Assembly: GCA_046704385.1 (NCBI GenBank)
Contig: JBJKSB010000039.1
Span: 1-59,834, forward strand
DNA: 59,834 bases
DNA from: GH45 sp046704385
GTDB taxonomy: Bacteria; Bacteroidota; Bacteroidia; Bacteroidales; SZUA-534
Direction: 5' to 3'
Position 1 is the stretch's first letter, and every line of letters starts with the position of its first letter. Under the pieces are notes generated by a model, which saw only the letters and a list, made by a program, of their open reading frames with translations, was not told the origin of the DNA and did no database searches. Positions 18,993-28,177 of this stretch are shown piece after piece. Made by a program: the position numbers and the translations under genes.

Positions 18993-20177
18993 ATGATTAT
19001 GAGCAAAAAAGTATTAATGGTATTAGACGAGGAATTTCCTCCTGACGACCGGGTTTATAAAGAGGCTCAAACCTTATTATTAAATGGATTTCAGGTTTCA
19101 ATAGCTTGCTATACTTTTAAAGACAGACCTCATTTTGAACAGGTTGACGGCATAAAAGTATATCGTAAAAAAATTCCTGGGTTAATATATAAATCAAGTG
19201 TGGCGGTTTTGAAATTGCCGGTTTATTTTAATTGGTGGAAACGTTATATAAAACAGACCATTAAAAAAGAGACATTCGATATTATCCATATTCATGACTT
19301 ACCGCTAAGTAAAGTTGGAGCCTATTTTAAGAAAAAATTTAAACTGAAATTAGTAATTGATCTGCATGAAAACTGGCCTGCACATATTTCCAGGGCAACT
19401 CACACCAATACTTTTTTTGGAAAATTATTATCATCGAAAAAGCAGTGGGTAGATTATGAAAAAAATATTTTGAAAAATGCCGATAGAATAATTACAGTTG
19501 TTGATGAAATGAAAAACAGGATTGCAGAGGCAGGCCATGATTCCGGGAAAATTATTATACTGGAAAATACTATTGCTCCTGAGAATTTTAATGCATTTGA
19601 ATACAAACCGGACACCCGACATTTCACATTATTTTTTGCGGGAGGGTTAAATATTGAACGGGGGTTACAATATGTAATTCCTGGATTAAAATATTTGATT
19701 GATGAGATCCCAAATATTAAATTGCAAATAGTTGGAAAAGGTAGTTATCAGAATCATCTGGAAAAACTAGTGCATGAAAATCAATTAGAAAATTATGTCG
19801 ATTTTTTAGGATGGAAACCCTTACAAGAGGTTCTTGAACTGACCGCTGCGGCCAACCTAACCCTGATTCCCCACATAAAATGGGAACAAACAGATTGTTC
19901 ATCGCCAAACAAACTTTTCCAATGTATGTTGCAGGGAGTACCTTTGGTTGTGTCAAATTGTAATTCAGTGCAACGAATTGTAGAACAAACAAATTCAGGG
20001 GTTTCGTACACGTTCGATAACATGAAGGAATTTGCTGAAAAGGTGCTCTATTTATACAAAAATCCTGAAATAATGAAGCAAATGAGCGTAAACGGAACCT
20101 TAGCAGTTCATGATCATTATAACTGGCAAAACACATCAAGAAATTTTATTGCCGAATATAAAACATTGTCAACATGA
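18993..20177 (+). CDS. GT4-family glycosyltransferase
   Basis: Cytoplasmic GT-B transferase of 394 residues, likely adding a sugar to a lipid-linked glycan. The N-terminal Rossmann half has FPPDDRVYKEAQTLL, the usual acceptor-side motif, and HIHDLPL. The C-terminal half has LFFAGGLNIERGL, VGKG and SSPNKLFQCMLQGVPLVV, where the common family Glu after NKLF is Gln. A second ATG lies two codons in. First gene of the glycan operon; its TGA overlaps the ATG of wecB by four bases. Confidence 0.9.
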   Translation: MIMSKKVLMVLDEEFPPDDRVYKEAQTLLLNGFQVSIACYTFKDRPHFEQVDGIKVYRKKIPGLIYKSSVAVLKLPVYFNWWKRYIKQTIKKETFDIIHIHDLPLSKVGAYFKKKFKLKLVIDLHENWPAHISRATHTNTFFGKLLSSKKQWVDYEKNILKNADRIITVVDEMKNRIAEAGHDSGKIIILENTIAPENFNAFEYKPDTRHFTLFFAGGLNIERGLQYVIPGLKYLIDEIPNIKLQIVGKGSYQNHLEKLVHENQLENYVDFLGWKPLQEVLELTAAANLTLIPHIKWEQTDCSSPNKLFQCMLQGVPLVVSNCNSVQRIVEQTNSGVSYTFDNMKEFAEKVLYLYKNPEIMKQMSVNGTLAVHDHYNWQNTSRNFIAEYKTLST

Positions 20178-21217
20178 AGATAGCGACTATTGTTGGAGCA
20201 CGCCCTCAATTTATAAAAGCGGCAGTTTTAAGCAGGGTCATTAAACAACATTCTGAAATAAAGGAAATTATCATCCATACAGGACAGCATTATGATAACA
20301 ATATGTCTGAAATTTTCTTTAAAGAACTTGAAATTCCTGCGCCGGATTATAATTTAGAGGTTGGATCAGGTTTGCATGGGGAGCAAACCGGCAAAATGCT
20401 TGAACGAATTGAAAAAGTTTTACTTGAAGAAAAACCCGATTGGGTTTTGGTGTATGGAGATACTAATTCAACCGTTGCCGGATCGCTGGCAGCCTCAAAG
20501 TTACATATTCCGATTGCCCATGTTGAAGCAGGTCTTAGAAGTTTTAACCGGAAAATGCCTGAGGAAATTAATCGTATTGCTACCGATCATATTTCAGATT
20601 TACTTTTTGCGCCAACTCAAAATGCTATGAATTTGCTGAAAAAAGAAGGTCTTGAGGCGACGAGTATTTTGAGCGGAGACGTAATGTACGATTCAGTTCT
20701 TTATTATAAAGAAAAAGCTCTTAACAAATACCATCGTGATGACTTGCCTTTTAAAGAATATTACCTGGCAACCATCCACAGGCAGGAAAACACAGATGAT
20801 AAAAAAAGGCTACAGAATATTTTTACGGCATTTTCGGAATTAGACAAACCGGTTATATTGCCCTTACATCCGCGCACTAAAAAGCTTTTAAGCGAAATTA
20901 AGTATTCTGGTAATATCAAAATAATTGAACCTGTAGGTTATTTAGAATTATTGTTTTTGCTAAATCACAGCACCAAAGTTTTAACCGACTCTGGGGGGTT
21001 GCAGAAAGAAGCTTTTTTTATGGATAAACCCTGTATAACTTTTCGTGATGAAACAGAATGGATTGAGACCCTTGAAAATGGCTGGAATTATGTGGTTGGG
21101 GCCGATAAGCATGCAATAATAGAAAAAACAAAGCGAATAAAACCTACCGCTAAAGGCAATCCTTTTGGAGATGGAAGGGCAGGAGAAAAGATTCTGGATT
21201 TTCTCACAAAAAGGTAA
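20174..21217 (+). CDS. wecB: UDP-N-acetylglucosamine 2-epimerase (non-hydrolysing)
   Basis: Interconverts UDP-GlcNAc and UDP-ManNAc, 347 residues. Family motifs: GARPQFIKAA at the start, HTGQHYDNNMS, YGDTNSTVAG, HVEAGLRSFNR-MPEE and RIATDHISD, and LTDSGGLQKEAF near the C-terminus. It differs from the hydrolysing NeuC-type enzyme encoded further down. No UDP-ManNAc dehydrogenase is in the window, so ManNAc itself may be used or the next enzyme lies elsewhere. Confidence 0.94.
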   Translation: MKIATIVGARPQFIKAAVLSRVIKQHSEIKEIIIHTGQHYDNNMSEIFFKELEIPAPDYNLEVGSGLHGEQTGKMLERIEKVLLEEKPDWVLVYGDTNSTVAGSLAASKLHIPIAHVEAGLRSFNRKMPEEINRIATDHISDLLFAPTQNAMNLLKKEGLEATSILSGDVMYDSVLYYKEKALNKYHRDDLPFKEYYLATIHRQENTDDKKRLQNIFTAFSELDKPVILPLHPRTKKLLSEIKYSGNIKIIEPVGYLELLFLLNHSTKVLTDSGGLQKEAFFMDKPCITFRDETEWIETLENGWNYVVGADKHAIIEKTKRIKPTAKGNPFGDGRAGEKILDFLTKR

Positions 21218-21271
21218 GCAAGCTTAAAATTTTATATTTTTAGTGATGTTCTGTAATCTGGTTGATTGTTT

Positions 21272-22756
21272 ATGAGGCAACATTTAAAACAAATAGGAAA
21301 AGATAGTGCCATTTATTCTATTTCGGAACTACTGACCAAAGCAGTTGGAATTTTACTTATACCCATTTATACTCGGTATTTGACACAGGCCGATTACGGT
21401 ATCATATCATTAATCAGTCCGTTTATTGGAGTGTTGATTATTTTTATTAACCTCGGTATGCGAGGCGCTTTTTCTCGATTTTATTTTGATCACGAATATG
21501 GTTCAATTGAGCAAAAAAAGCTTTTTGGAAATATTATTCTTTTCACATCATTTTTTGGATTCATAATTTGTTTGATTTTAACTTTTTTCGGCGAACAAAT
21601 ATTTGTCCCTATTTTTCCAAACGTTCCATTCTATCCCTTTGTGTTTTTAACCATCTGGACAGCCTATTTCGGGTTATTCTACGATTTTAAAATAATACTT
21701 TATAAAGTTAGGGTTAAATCGGCTCAATATGGCATTTATAGTTTTTTAAAATTTTTGTTCATTGTATTATTTACCATTTATGCGGTAGTTTTGCTCAAAA
21801 AGGGGGCGATAGGCAAAATTTTCTCTGAATTTGCGGTAACAGTGGCATTTGGCATACTGTCTTTCATACTGCTTATTAAAGACATTAAGTTTAACATAAA
21901 TTTTAAAGACCTAAAGAAAATATTGCAATATTCATTACCGTTGGTGCCACACTTAATTGCGGCAATTATTGCTAATTTTTCAGGACGGTTTTTCATTAAT
22001 TATTTTGATGGGTTGGAGGAAACAGCAATATTCAATATTGGTTTTTTGTTAGGTTCTATTATGCAAATAATAGTTACTTCAATTAATAATTCATGGGTAC
22101 CGTTTTTTACTAAAAAGGCGTTGGAAAATAAGGAAGAGGACAAGTTGGTTTTTTCTAAATTAATTACTTACTATACTCTTGTAATCTTGTTAATAGGGAT
22201 GGTGTTAATCTTTTTTTCAAAAGAGGCTATTTTGGTTTTAGGAACCAAAGCGTATTTAAAAGGAGCATCAATTATTCCAATCATTGTAATTAGTTATATT
22301 TTTAACGGTTTCTATTTTATGGCAGCAAGTGGAATTATGCTTGTAAAAAAGGCAGTAAAATATTTGCCCCTTATCACCATATCGGCTACGCTGATTAATA
22401 TTTTATTGAACTGGATACTGGTTCCTAAGTTTGGTATTGTAGGTTCGGCATTTGCTACTTTAGGGTATTTATTTGTAATGTTTGTGGCAACTTTTACTAT
22501 TTCACAAAGGGTATATTATATACCTTATCAATACAGAAGGATTTTAACTTTGTTAGGAATTTTTGCCCTTTATGTTTTTACCTATGTTGTTGTACTTAAT
22601 AAGGTGTCTATAAGCATGTTAATGTTAATTCCCATTAAAATTTTTGTCCTCGTTTCGTTTTTGTTTCTTTTATATATGTTTAGATTTTTTAATAAAAGTG
22701 AGATCAGTAATTTAAGGGACATAATACGAAAAGTTAAAGTGAAATATTCAAAATAG
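21272..22756 (+). CDS. Wzx-type polysaccharide flippase / oligosaccharide translocase
   Basis: MATE/MVF-superfamily membrane protein of about 494 residues with about fourteen helices, expected to flip a lipid-linked glycan across the inner membrane. The start DSAIYSISELLTKAVGILLIPIYTRYL (in pieces) is the usual first helix of this family, and RGAFSRFYFD follows. I prefer the ATG at 21272 over the TTG two codons before. It sits between wecB and a transferase-like gene; no Wzy polymerase or ligase is recognisable in the window. Confidence 0.9.
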   Translation: MRQHLKQIGKDSAIYSISELLTKAVGILLIPIYTRYLTQADYGIISLISPFIGVLIIFINLGMRGAFSRFYFDHEYGSIEQKKLFGNIILFTSFFGFIICLILTFFGEQIFVPIFPNVPFYPFVFLTIWTAYFGLFYDFKIILYKVRVKSAQYGIYSFLKFLFIVLFTIYAVVLLKKGAIGKIFSEFAVTVAFGILSFILLIKDIKFNINFKDLKKILQYSLPLVPHLIAAIIANFSGRFFINYFDGLEETAIFNIGFLLGSIMQIIVTSINNSWVPFFTKKALENKEEDKLVFSKLITYYTLVILLIGMVLIFFSKEAILVLGTKAYLKGASIIPIIVISYIFNGFYFMAASGIMLVKKAVKYLPLITISATLINILLNWILVPKFGIVGSAFATLGYLFVMFVATFTISQRVYYIPYQYRRILTLLGIFALYVFTYVVVLNKVSISMLMLIPIKIFVLVSFLFLLYMFRFFNKSEISNLRDIIRKVKVKYSK

Positions 22757-24160
22757 ATGAAGAATTTTTTTGAGCTTGAAGCAAAAACGGATCTTTCAAA
22801 ATTAATGTATAAGGGAATATGGGTTTACCCGGTTCTCAAGCAGAATATTGTTTTTCCGGTTGTTATAAAAGGATCGGGGAACAAGGATTATCCATCTTTA
22901 AGTAAGCTTGCCATAATTTTTAAAATATTACAGGATGTATTTTATTTTTATTTAAGAAAACCTCCAAAAGGGGCTTATGATCTGCTAATAGCTGAAAACA
23001 CGCAAAACCGGAGGTTTAAAGTCAACAATAAATCATTTTCTGTTTATGGCGACTCGTTTACATCCTTATTGAACATAGATAGGGCTATATTTATTGAAAG
23101 GGGCAGGCCTGTAAAACCGTATTACACACCAAAACCTTACTCAAAAAATATTTTGCATGAAGATTTTCTGATAGATTTATTATTATTCCGAAAAAAGTTT
23201 AAAAAGGCCAGAATTAATACAGAATTGTTTGTTGATGCATTTTTAAGACTTGGAATTAAAGTAACAGGGAAAGAAATCCGTAATATTTTAATAAAATTTG
23301 AGCTTCTTCAAAGTCATTATTTGAGGATTTTAAAAAAGTACAAACCAAAAAAGGTTTTAGTAATTTGTTCCTACGATTACAGGCAAATGGCTTTAAGTTC
23401 GGTGTGCAAAAAACTCAAAATTCCTGTATTCGAAATTCAGCACGGGCATATTTCCGAAACCAGCATAGGATATATATTAAAACAGAAACATGATAATCAG
23501 TTATTTCCTGACTATTTTTTTGCTTATGGTGACTATTATAAAAAGTTATTAGTAAATAATAGTAAATATTTTGATCCGGATCAGATTCTGGTTACGGGAT
23601 CGGTGTTTATGGATTATTTCCTGAAAAATGTTAAATCCGATAGCGAGCAAATACAATTAAACACAACAAAATTAAATATATTAATAACTTCTCAGTTTAC
23701 AGTTCGGGAACATATAAGAGATTTTGCCATTGGTTTGGCAAAGAAATTACCTGACAACTATCATATATATTTAAAACCACATCCTGGAGAACCAAACCCG
23801 GATGATTTTTATAGAGAATTCGATCAGCATGGTAATATTGAATTATTAAAAGGGAATCAAAACATCTTGTTATTGCTTAAGCAAACAAAAATTCATGCCA
23901 CATGCTATTCAACTTCGGCTTTTGAGGCGGCATTTTTAAAAGTGCCTACAGTTTTTATCGGTGTGGATAGTTATCGGAATAACTATTCTGAAATTGCTGA
24001 CAATAAAGTATTTAGTGTAGCCAGAACCGTCGATGATTTTTTGCTGCATTTAAAACGGCTAAAAGAAATACAACCAACCGAGCAGGATTTTAAACAAACA
24101 CCTGAATTTTTTGCCTTTAAAGTTTTGGAAAAACTACAAAAGGCATATTTAAAAATGTAA
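22757..24160 (+). CDS. Capsule/sialyltransferase-like GT-B protein, candidate nonulosonate transferase
   Basis: 467-residue soluble protein that I cannot place in a named family with certainty. The C-terminal half looks like the CMP-sugar-using group (KpsC/KpsS, bacterial sialyltransferases): FEIQHGHISE, then YLKPHPGEPNPDD (the His-Pro motif), then CYSTSAFEAAFLKVPTVFIG (the Ser/Thr motif). The N-terminal half has VLVICSYDYRQMALSSV but no other motif. It begins right after the flippase stop and directly precedes the nonulosonic acid cassette. The transferase role is inferred from the motifs and position; a polysaccharide-modifying role is the alternative. Confidence 0.6.
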   Translation: MKNFFELEAKTDLSKLMYKGIWVYPVLKQNIVFPVVIKGSGNKDYPSLSKLAIIFKILQDVFYFYLRKPPKGAYDLLIAENTQNRRFKVNNKSFSVYGDSFTSLLNIDRAIFIERGRPVKPYYTPKPYSKNILHEDFLIDLLLFRKKFKKARINTELFVDAFLRLGIKVTGKEIRNILIKFELLQSHYLRILKKYKPKKVLVICSYDYRQMALSSVCKKLKIPVFEIQHGHISETSIGYILKQKHDNQLFPDYFFAYGDYYKKLLVNNSKYFDPDQILVTGSVFMDYFLKNVKSDSEQIQLNTTKLNILITSQFTVREHIRDFAIGLAKKLPDNYHIYLKPHPGEPNPDDFYREFDQHGNIELLKGNQNILLLLKQTKIHATCYSTSAFEAAFLKVPTVFIGVDSYRNNYSEIADNKVFSVARTVDDFLLHLKRLKEIQPTEQDFKQTPEFFAFKVLEKLQKAYLKM

Positions 24161-24240
24161 AAACCGAATTCAAGTATTGGAGGGATACCATTTTAACTAT
24201 TGCTTTTTTAATTTTACATTTGAAGCGTAAAAATTACTTG

Positions 24241-25428
24241 ATGGATATTTTAAATTTAATAGGACGGCAAAAAGAATTGTTTACTGACGATATTCTTCAG
24301 CTGGAGGATGAATTAATACAAATTATTAGCAATTCAAAATTTTTAGTCTTAGGGGGAGCCGGTTCAATTGGACAGGCAGTAGTTAAAGAGATTTTTAAAA
24401 GAAATCCCCAAAAATTACATGTTGTTGATATTAGTGAAAACAATTTAGTTGAACTTGTGCGTGATATACGCAGTACTTACGGGTATATAGAGGGCGATTT
24501 TCAGACTTTTGCCCTCGATATTGGTTCTATTGAGTATGACAGGTTTATTAATGCTGATGGAGTTTTCGATTATGTGTTGAACCTATCGGCTTTAAAACAT
24601 GTACGTAGTGAGAAAGACCCGTTCACGCTGATGCGGATGATTGATGTAAATATTTTCAATACCGATAAAACAATCATTCAATCTATTGAAAAAGGAGTTA
24701 AAAAGTATTTTTGTGTATCGACAGATAAGGCAGCAAACCCGGTAAATATGATGGGAGCATCAAAGAGGATTATGGAAATGTTTTTAATGCTAAGAAGTCA
24801 GAAAATTGAGATATCTACCGCAAGGTTCGCTAATGTAGCATTTTCCGACGGTTCACTACTTTACGGATTTGAACAACGAATAAAAAAAAGACAGCCCATA
24901 GCTGCACCCAATGATGTAAAAAGATATTTTGTTACGCCGAAAGAGGCGGGAGAACTATGTTTATTATCGTGTATTTTTGGAGATAATCGTGATATTTTTT
25001 TTCCTAAACTTGATGAGAAATTGCACCTGATTTCATTTTCTGAAATAGCCGTCCGATATCTAAACAGCATAGGGCTTGAACCTGTTTTGTGTAAATCGGA
25101 AGATGAAGCCCGTGACCTTGCCACGTCAAATTTACATGTAGGGAAGTGGCCGTGTTTTTTTAGTAAAAGCGATACTACGGGTGAAAAAGATATTGAAGAA
25201 TTTTTTACTGAGAATGAATTGTTAGATATGCAACGGTTACATAATGTTGGAATTATTAAAAATAACCTGAACCTCGAAAGTAATAAAATTGACCATTTCA
25301 CAGCAGAAATAGCTAAAATCAGAAAGAAAGAATCGTGGACTAAAAAAGATATAATTGATCTTTTTTTTGAAATGATCCCCGAATTTGGACACGAAGAGAA
25401 AGGAAAATTTCTTGATCAGAAAATGTAA
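24241..25428 (+). CDS. UDP-N-acetylglucosamine 4,6-dehydratase, CapD/PglF-like, first step of nonulosonate synthesis
   Basis: NAD-dependent SDR that dehydrates an HexNAc nucleotide to the 4-keto-6-deoxy sugar. About 395 residues from the ATG at 24241; a TTG seven codons earlier is a weaker start. Seen: nucleotide-binding LVLGGAGSIGQAV, VVDISENNLVEL, LSALKHV, STDKAANPVNMMGASKR with Met in place of the usual Tyr (the CapD/PglF variant), and RFANVAFSDGSL. The C-terminal tail of about 120 residues is long. It fills the LegB position of a legionaminic acid cassette but is of CapD type. An 80-bp gap separates it from the preceding gene. Confidence 0.87.
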   Translation: MDILNLIGRQKELFTDDILQLEDELIQIISNSKFLVLGGAGSIGQAVVKEIFKRNPQKLHVVDISENNLVELVRDIRSTYGYIEGDFQTFALDIGSIEYDRFINADGVFDYVLNLSALKHVRSEKDPFTLMRMIDVNIFNTDKTIIQSIEKGVKKYFCVSTDKAANPVNMMGASKRIMEMFLMLRSQKIEISTARFANVAFSDGSLLYGFEQRIKKRQPIAAPNDVKRYFVTPKEAGELCLLSCIFGDNRDIFFPKLDEKLHLISFSEIAVRYLNSIGLEPVLCKSEDEARDLATSNLHVGKWPCFFSKSDTTGEKDIEEFFTENELLDMQRLHNVGIIKNNLNLESNKIDHFTAEIAKIRKKESWTKKDIIDLFFEMIPEFGHEEKGKFLDQKM

Positions 25429-25443
25429 TTTTTTGAAATTATT

Positions 25444-26589
25444 ATGGAGAATTTTCAGAAAGCAGTAGATTTTATACGCGAATTATATAATGAAAAAAGC
25501 GGAACGATAGCATTGCACGCACCAAAATTTGGAGGCAATGAAAAAAAATATCTGATCGATTGTATAGATTCCACTTTTGTTTCAAGCGTTGGAAAATATG
25601 TTTCGCGTTTTGAAGAAATGATGGCAGAATTTACGGGTTCAAAATATGCAGTAGCTGCAGTTAATGGTACAGCGGCATTGCATATGGCTTTACTTTTGGC
25701 CGGGGTCAATGAAGGTGATTTGGTTTTAACACAGGCACTTACTTTTGTGGCAACTTCTAATGCAATAGGTTATATCGGAGCTCAACCGGTATTTTTAGAT
25801 GTTGACAAAGAAACTCTTGGATTATCTCCTGATGCGGTTAGAAAATTTTTGGAAGATAAAACCTATCAGAAAGGAAATACTTGTTTCTATAAAGAGACGC
25901 ACAAAAAAATAAGTGCGTGCGTTCCTATGCATACTTTTGGACATCCATGTAAAATTGAAGCTTTAGTTGAAATTTGCAACCAATATAATATTACGCTGAT
26001 TGAAGATGCAGCAGAATCGTTAGGTTCCTATTACAGGAATATGCATACAGGCACGTTTGGTTTGATGGGAGTATTAAGCTTTAATGGCAATAAAACCATA
26101 ACCACCGGCGGAGGTGGAATGATAATTACTGATAACAAAGAAATAGCAAAAAAAGCAAAACATCTGACTACAACGGCTAAAGTTCCGCACAATTGGGAGT
26201 TTTTTCATGATCAGTTGGGATATAATTACCGGTTGACAAATTTGGCAGCAGCACTTGGATGTGCCCAAATGGAGCAACTGCCTGATTTTTTAAAGACAAA
26301 AAGGAAAATTGCTTCTTTATATGCAGATTATTTCAAATCATTGAATATTCAATTTGTTACTGAACCGGCCTTATCTACTTCTAATTATTGGTTAAATGCA
26401 ATTATTTTAGAGAATAAAGAGCAAAGAGATAAATTTCTTAATTTTACGAATAATCAAGGTATAATGACCAGGCCTATTTGGCAATTAATGAACCGATTAC
26501 CGGCCTTTCAAAATTGTATTGCCGAAAATCTGGATAATTCTGAATGGTTCGAGGAAAGAGTAGCAAATATTCCAAGTAGTGTAATTTAA
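25444..26589 (+). CDS. legC: LegC-family PLP-dependent sugar aminotransferase
   Basis: Transfers an amino group to C4 of the 4-keto-6-deoxy sugar made by the preceding enzyme. 381 residues, DegT/DnrJ/EryC1 fold. Motifs: FVSSVGKYVSRFEEMMAEFTG (split) at the start, VNGTAALHMALLLAG, IEDAAESLGS, and the PLP lysine in SFNGNKTITTGGGGM. The PHNWEFFHDQLGYNYRLTNL stretch is characteristic of the LegC group. Followed after 3 bp by the acetyltransferase gene. Confidence 0.93.
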   Translation: MENFQKAVDFIRELYNEKSGTIALHAPKFGGNEKKYLIDCIDSTFVSSVGKYVSRFEEMMAEFTGSKYAVAAVNGTAALHMALLLAGVNEGDLVLTQALTFVATSNAIGYIGAQPVFLDVDKETLGLSPDAVRKFLEDKTYQKGNTCFYKETHKKISACVPMHTFGHPCKIEALVEICNQYNITLIEDAAESLGSYYRNMHTGTFGLMGVLSFNGNKTITTGGGGMIITDNKEIAKKAKHLTTTAKVPHNWEFFHDQLGYNYRLTNLAAALGCAQMEQLPDFLKTKRKIASLYADYFKSLNIQFVTEPALSTSNYWLNAIILENKEQRDKFLNFTNNQGIMTRPIWQLMNRLPAFQNCIAENLDNSEWFEERVANIPSSVI

Positions 26590-26592
26590 AAT

Positions 26593-27174
26593 ATGAAGAA
26601 ACGTTTAATATTAATCGGGGGAGGAGGGCACTGTAAGGCGTGTATTGATGTGATTGAACAAACTCAGCAATTTGAAATAATTGGTATTATTGATCTGCGT
26701 GAAAATGTAGGAAAGAAGGTACTGGGATACCCCATTATCGGATCCGATGTAGAGAGCCTGTCTTTTATGGGTAAAACCGATTTTTATTTTATTACACTTG
26801 GACAAATAGGATTACCAAAGCGCAGAAAAACTATTTATGAGGAGCTTAAAAGCAAGGGAGCAAAATTCGCAACCATCATTTCGCCCCTGGCTCATGTGGC
26901 CAAGAGTGCAAAAATAGCCGAAGGCAGCATTGTAATGCACCAGGCTTTAATTAATGCAGATGCCGAGATTGGGATAAATTGTATCATCAATACAAAAGCA
27001 TTAGTTGAGCATGATTCTAAAATTCGCAACCATTGCCATGTGTCAACAGGTAGTATTATTAATGGTGGTGTTATTTTGGGTGAAGATAGTTTTTTTGGTA
27101 GTGGGGCTGTTAGTAAAGAATATATTCAAATTGAAAAACAAAGTTTTATAAAGGCAAATTCCATTGTTAAGTAA
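26593..27174 (+). CDS. NeuD/LegH-family sugar O/N-acetyltransferase
   Basis: 193-residue protein with an N-terminal nucleotide-sugar-binding fold (LILIGGGGHCKACIDVI, GYPIIGSD) and a C-terminal left-handed parallel beta-helix of hexapeptide repeats (about 100-190) with HVAKSAKIAEGSIVMHQALIN in pieces. By position it acetylates the 4-amino group, giving the diacetamido-bacillosamine-type intermediate. Its stop lies just before the preferred start of the synthase gene. Confidence 0.9.
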   Translation: MKKRLILIGGGGHCKACIDVIEQTQQFEIIGIIDLRENVGKKVLGYPIIGSDVESLSFMGKTDFYFITLGQIGLPKRRKTIYEELKSKGAKFATIISPLAHVAKSAKIAEGSIVMHQALINADAEIGINCIINTKALVEHDSKIRNHCHVSTGSIINGGVILGEDSFFGSGAVSKEYIQIEKQSFIKANSIVK

Positions 27175-27175
27175 A

Positions 27176-28177
27176 GTGAAAGTATATATTATAGCAGAAG
27201 CCGGGGTTAACCATAATGGTGATCTGCTGCTGGCAAAAAAGCTGGTTGATGCCGCCGCTGAAGCGGGTGCTGATGCTGTAAAATTCCAAACGTTTAAAGC
27301 AGAAAACCTGGTTACAAAATCGGCAGCAAAAGCATCCTACCAAAAAGAACTTACTCAAAGTGACGAATCTCAGTTTGAAATGATTAAAAAACTGGAGTTA
27401 AACGAGCAGATGCATATATCGTTAATACAGTATTGCCAACAAAAGAATATAGAATTTTTATCTACTCCATTCGACAGTTCCAGCATAAGATTACTGCACA
27501 GCTTAGGGTTGAATATTTTTAAAATACCCAGTGGCGAAATTACCAATTTGCCTTATTTGGAAGAAATAGGGAGGTTAAATAAAAAAGTAATATTATCGAC
27601 AGGTATGGCAACATTAGCTGAGGTTGAAGATGCTGTAAATGTTCTGGTAGAAGCCGGAACTAAAAAGGAAAATATTACTGTTTTGCATGCCAACACAGAA
27701 TATCCAACACCGATGAAGGATGTAAACTTAAATGCAATGCCAAGCCTGGGTAAATCGCTGGGTCTTAAGTATGGATATTCCGACCATACTTTAGGAATTG
27801 AAGTTCCTATTGCAGCAGTGGCTTTGGGGGCAAACATAATCGAAAAACATTTTACGCTTGATAGAACTCTTGAAGGGCCGGATCATAAAGCAAGTCTTAT
27901 TCCCGATGAGCTAAAAATGATGGTGCATGCAATACGGAATATAGAAAATGCTTTAGGAGACGGAATTAAAAAACCGAGCGACAGCGAAAAAAAGAATATT
28001 AATGTGGCAAGAAAAAGCATAGTAGCATCGCAAACAATTCATAAAGGGGAAATTTTTACCTTGGAAAATTTGACGACTAAACGGCCAGGGAATGGCTTAT
28101 CTCCTATGCTGTGGAAGGAGATTCTTGGTAAAAAGGCGATCCACGATTTTATGCCCGACGATTTAATTGAAATTTAA
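27176..28177 (+). CDS. legI: NeuB-family nonulosonic acid synthase (legionaminate synthase LegI type)
   Basis: Condenses phosphoenolpyruvate with the six-carbon amino sugar to form the nine-carbon acid. I choose the GTG at 27176, which gives MKVYIIAEAGVNHNGD, the standard NeuB start; a TTG at 27164 would overlap the preceding gene. Motifs: DAVKFQTFKAENL, FLSTPFD, KIPSGEI, STGMA, GYSDHTLG and EKHFTLD. The C-terminal SAF domain (about 275-334) has RKSIVASQTIHKGE and RPGNGLSP. Its TAA overlaps the ATG of the epimerase by one base. Confidence 0.94.
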   Translation: MKVYIIAEAGVNHNGDLLLAKKLVDAAAEAGADAVKFQTFKAENLVTKSAAKASYQKELTQSDESQFEMIKKLELNEQMHISLIQYCQQKNIEFLSTPFDSSSIRLLHSLGLNIFKIPSGEITNLPYLEEIGRLNKKVILSTGMATLAEVEDAVNVLVEAGTKKENITVLHANTEYPTPMKDVNLNAMPSLGKSLGLKYGYSDHTLGIEVPIAAVALGANIIEKHFTLDRTLEGPDHKASLIPDELKMMVHAIRNIENALGDGIKKPSDSEKKNINVARKSIVASQTIHKGEIFTLENLTTKRPGNGLSPMLWKEILGKKAIHDFMPDDLIEI

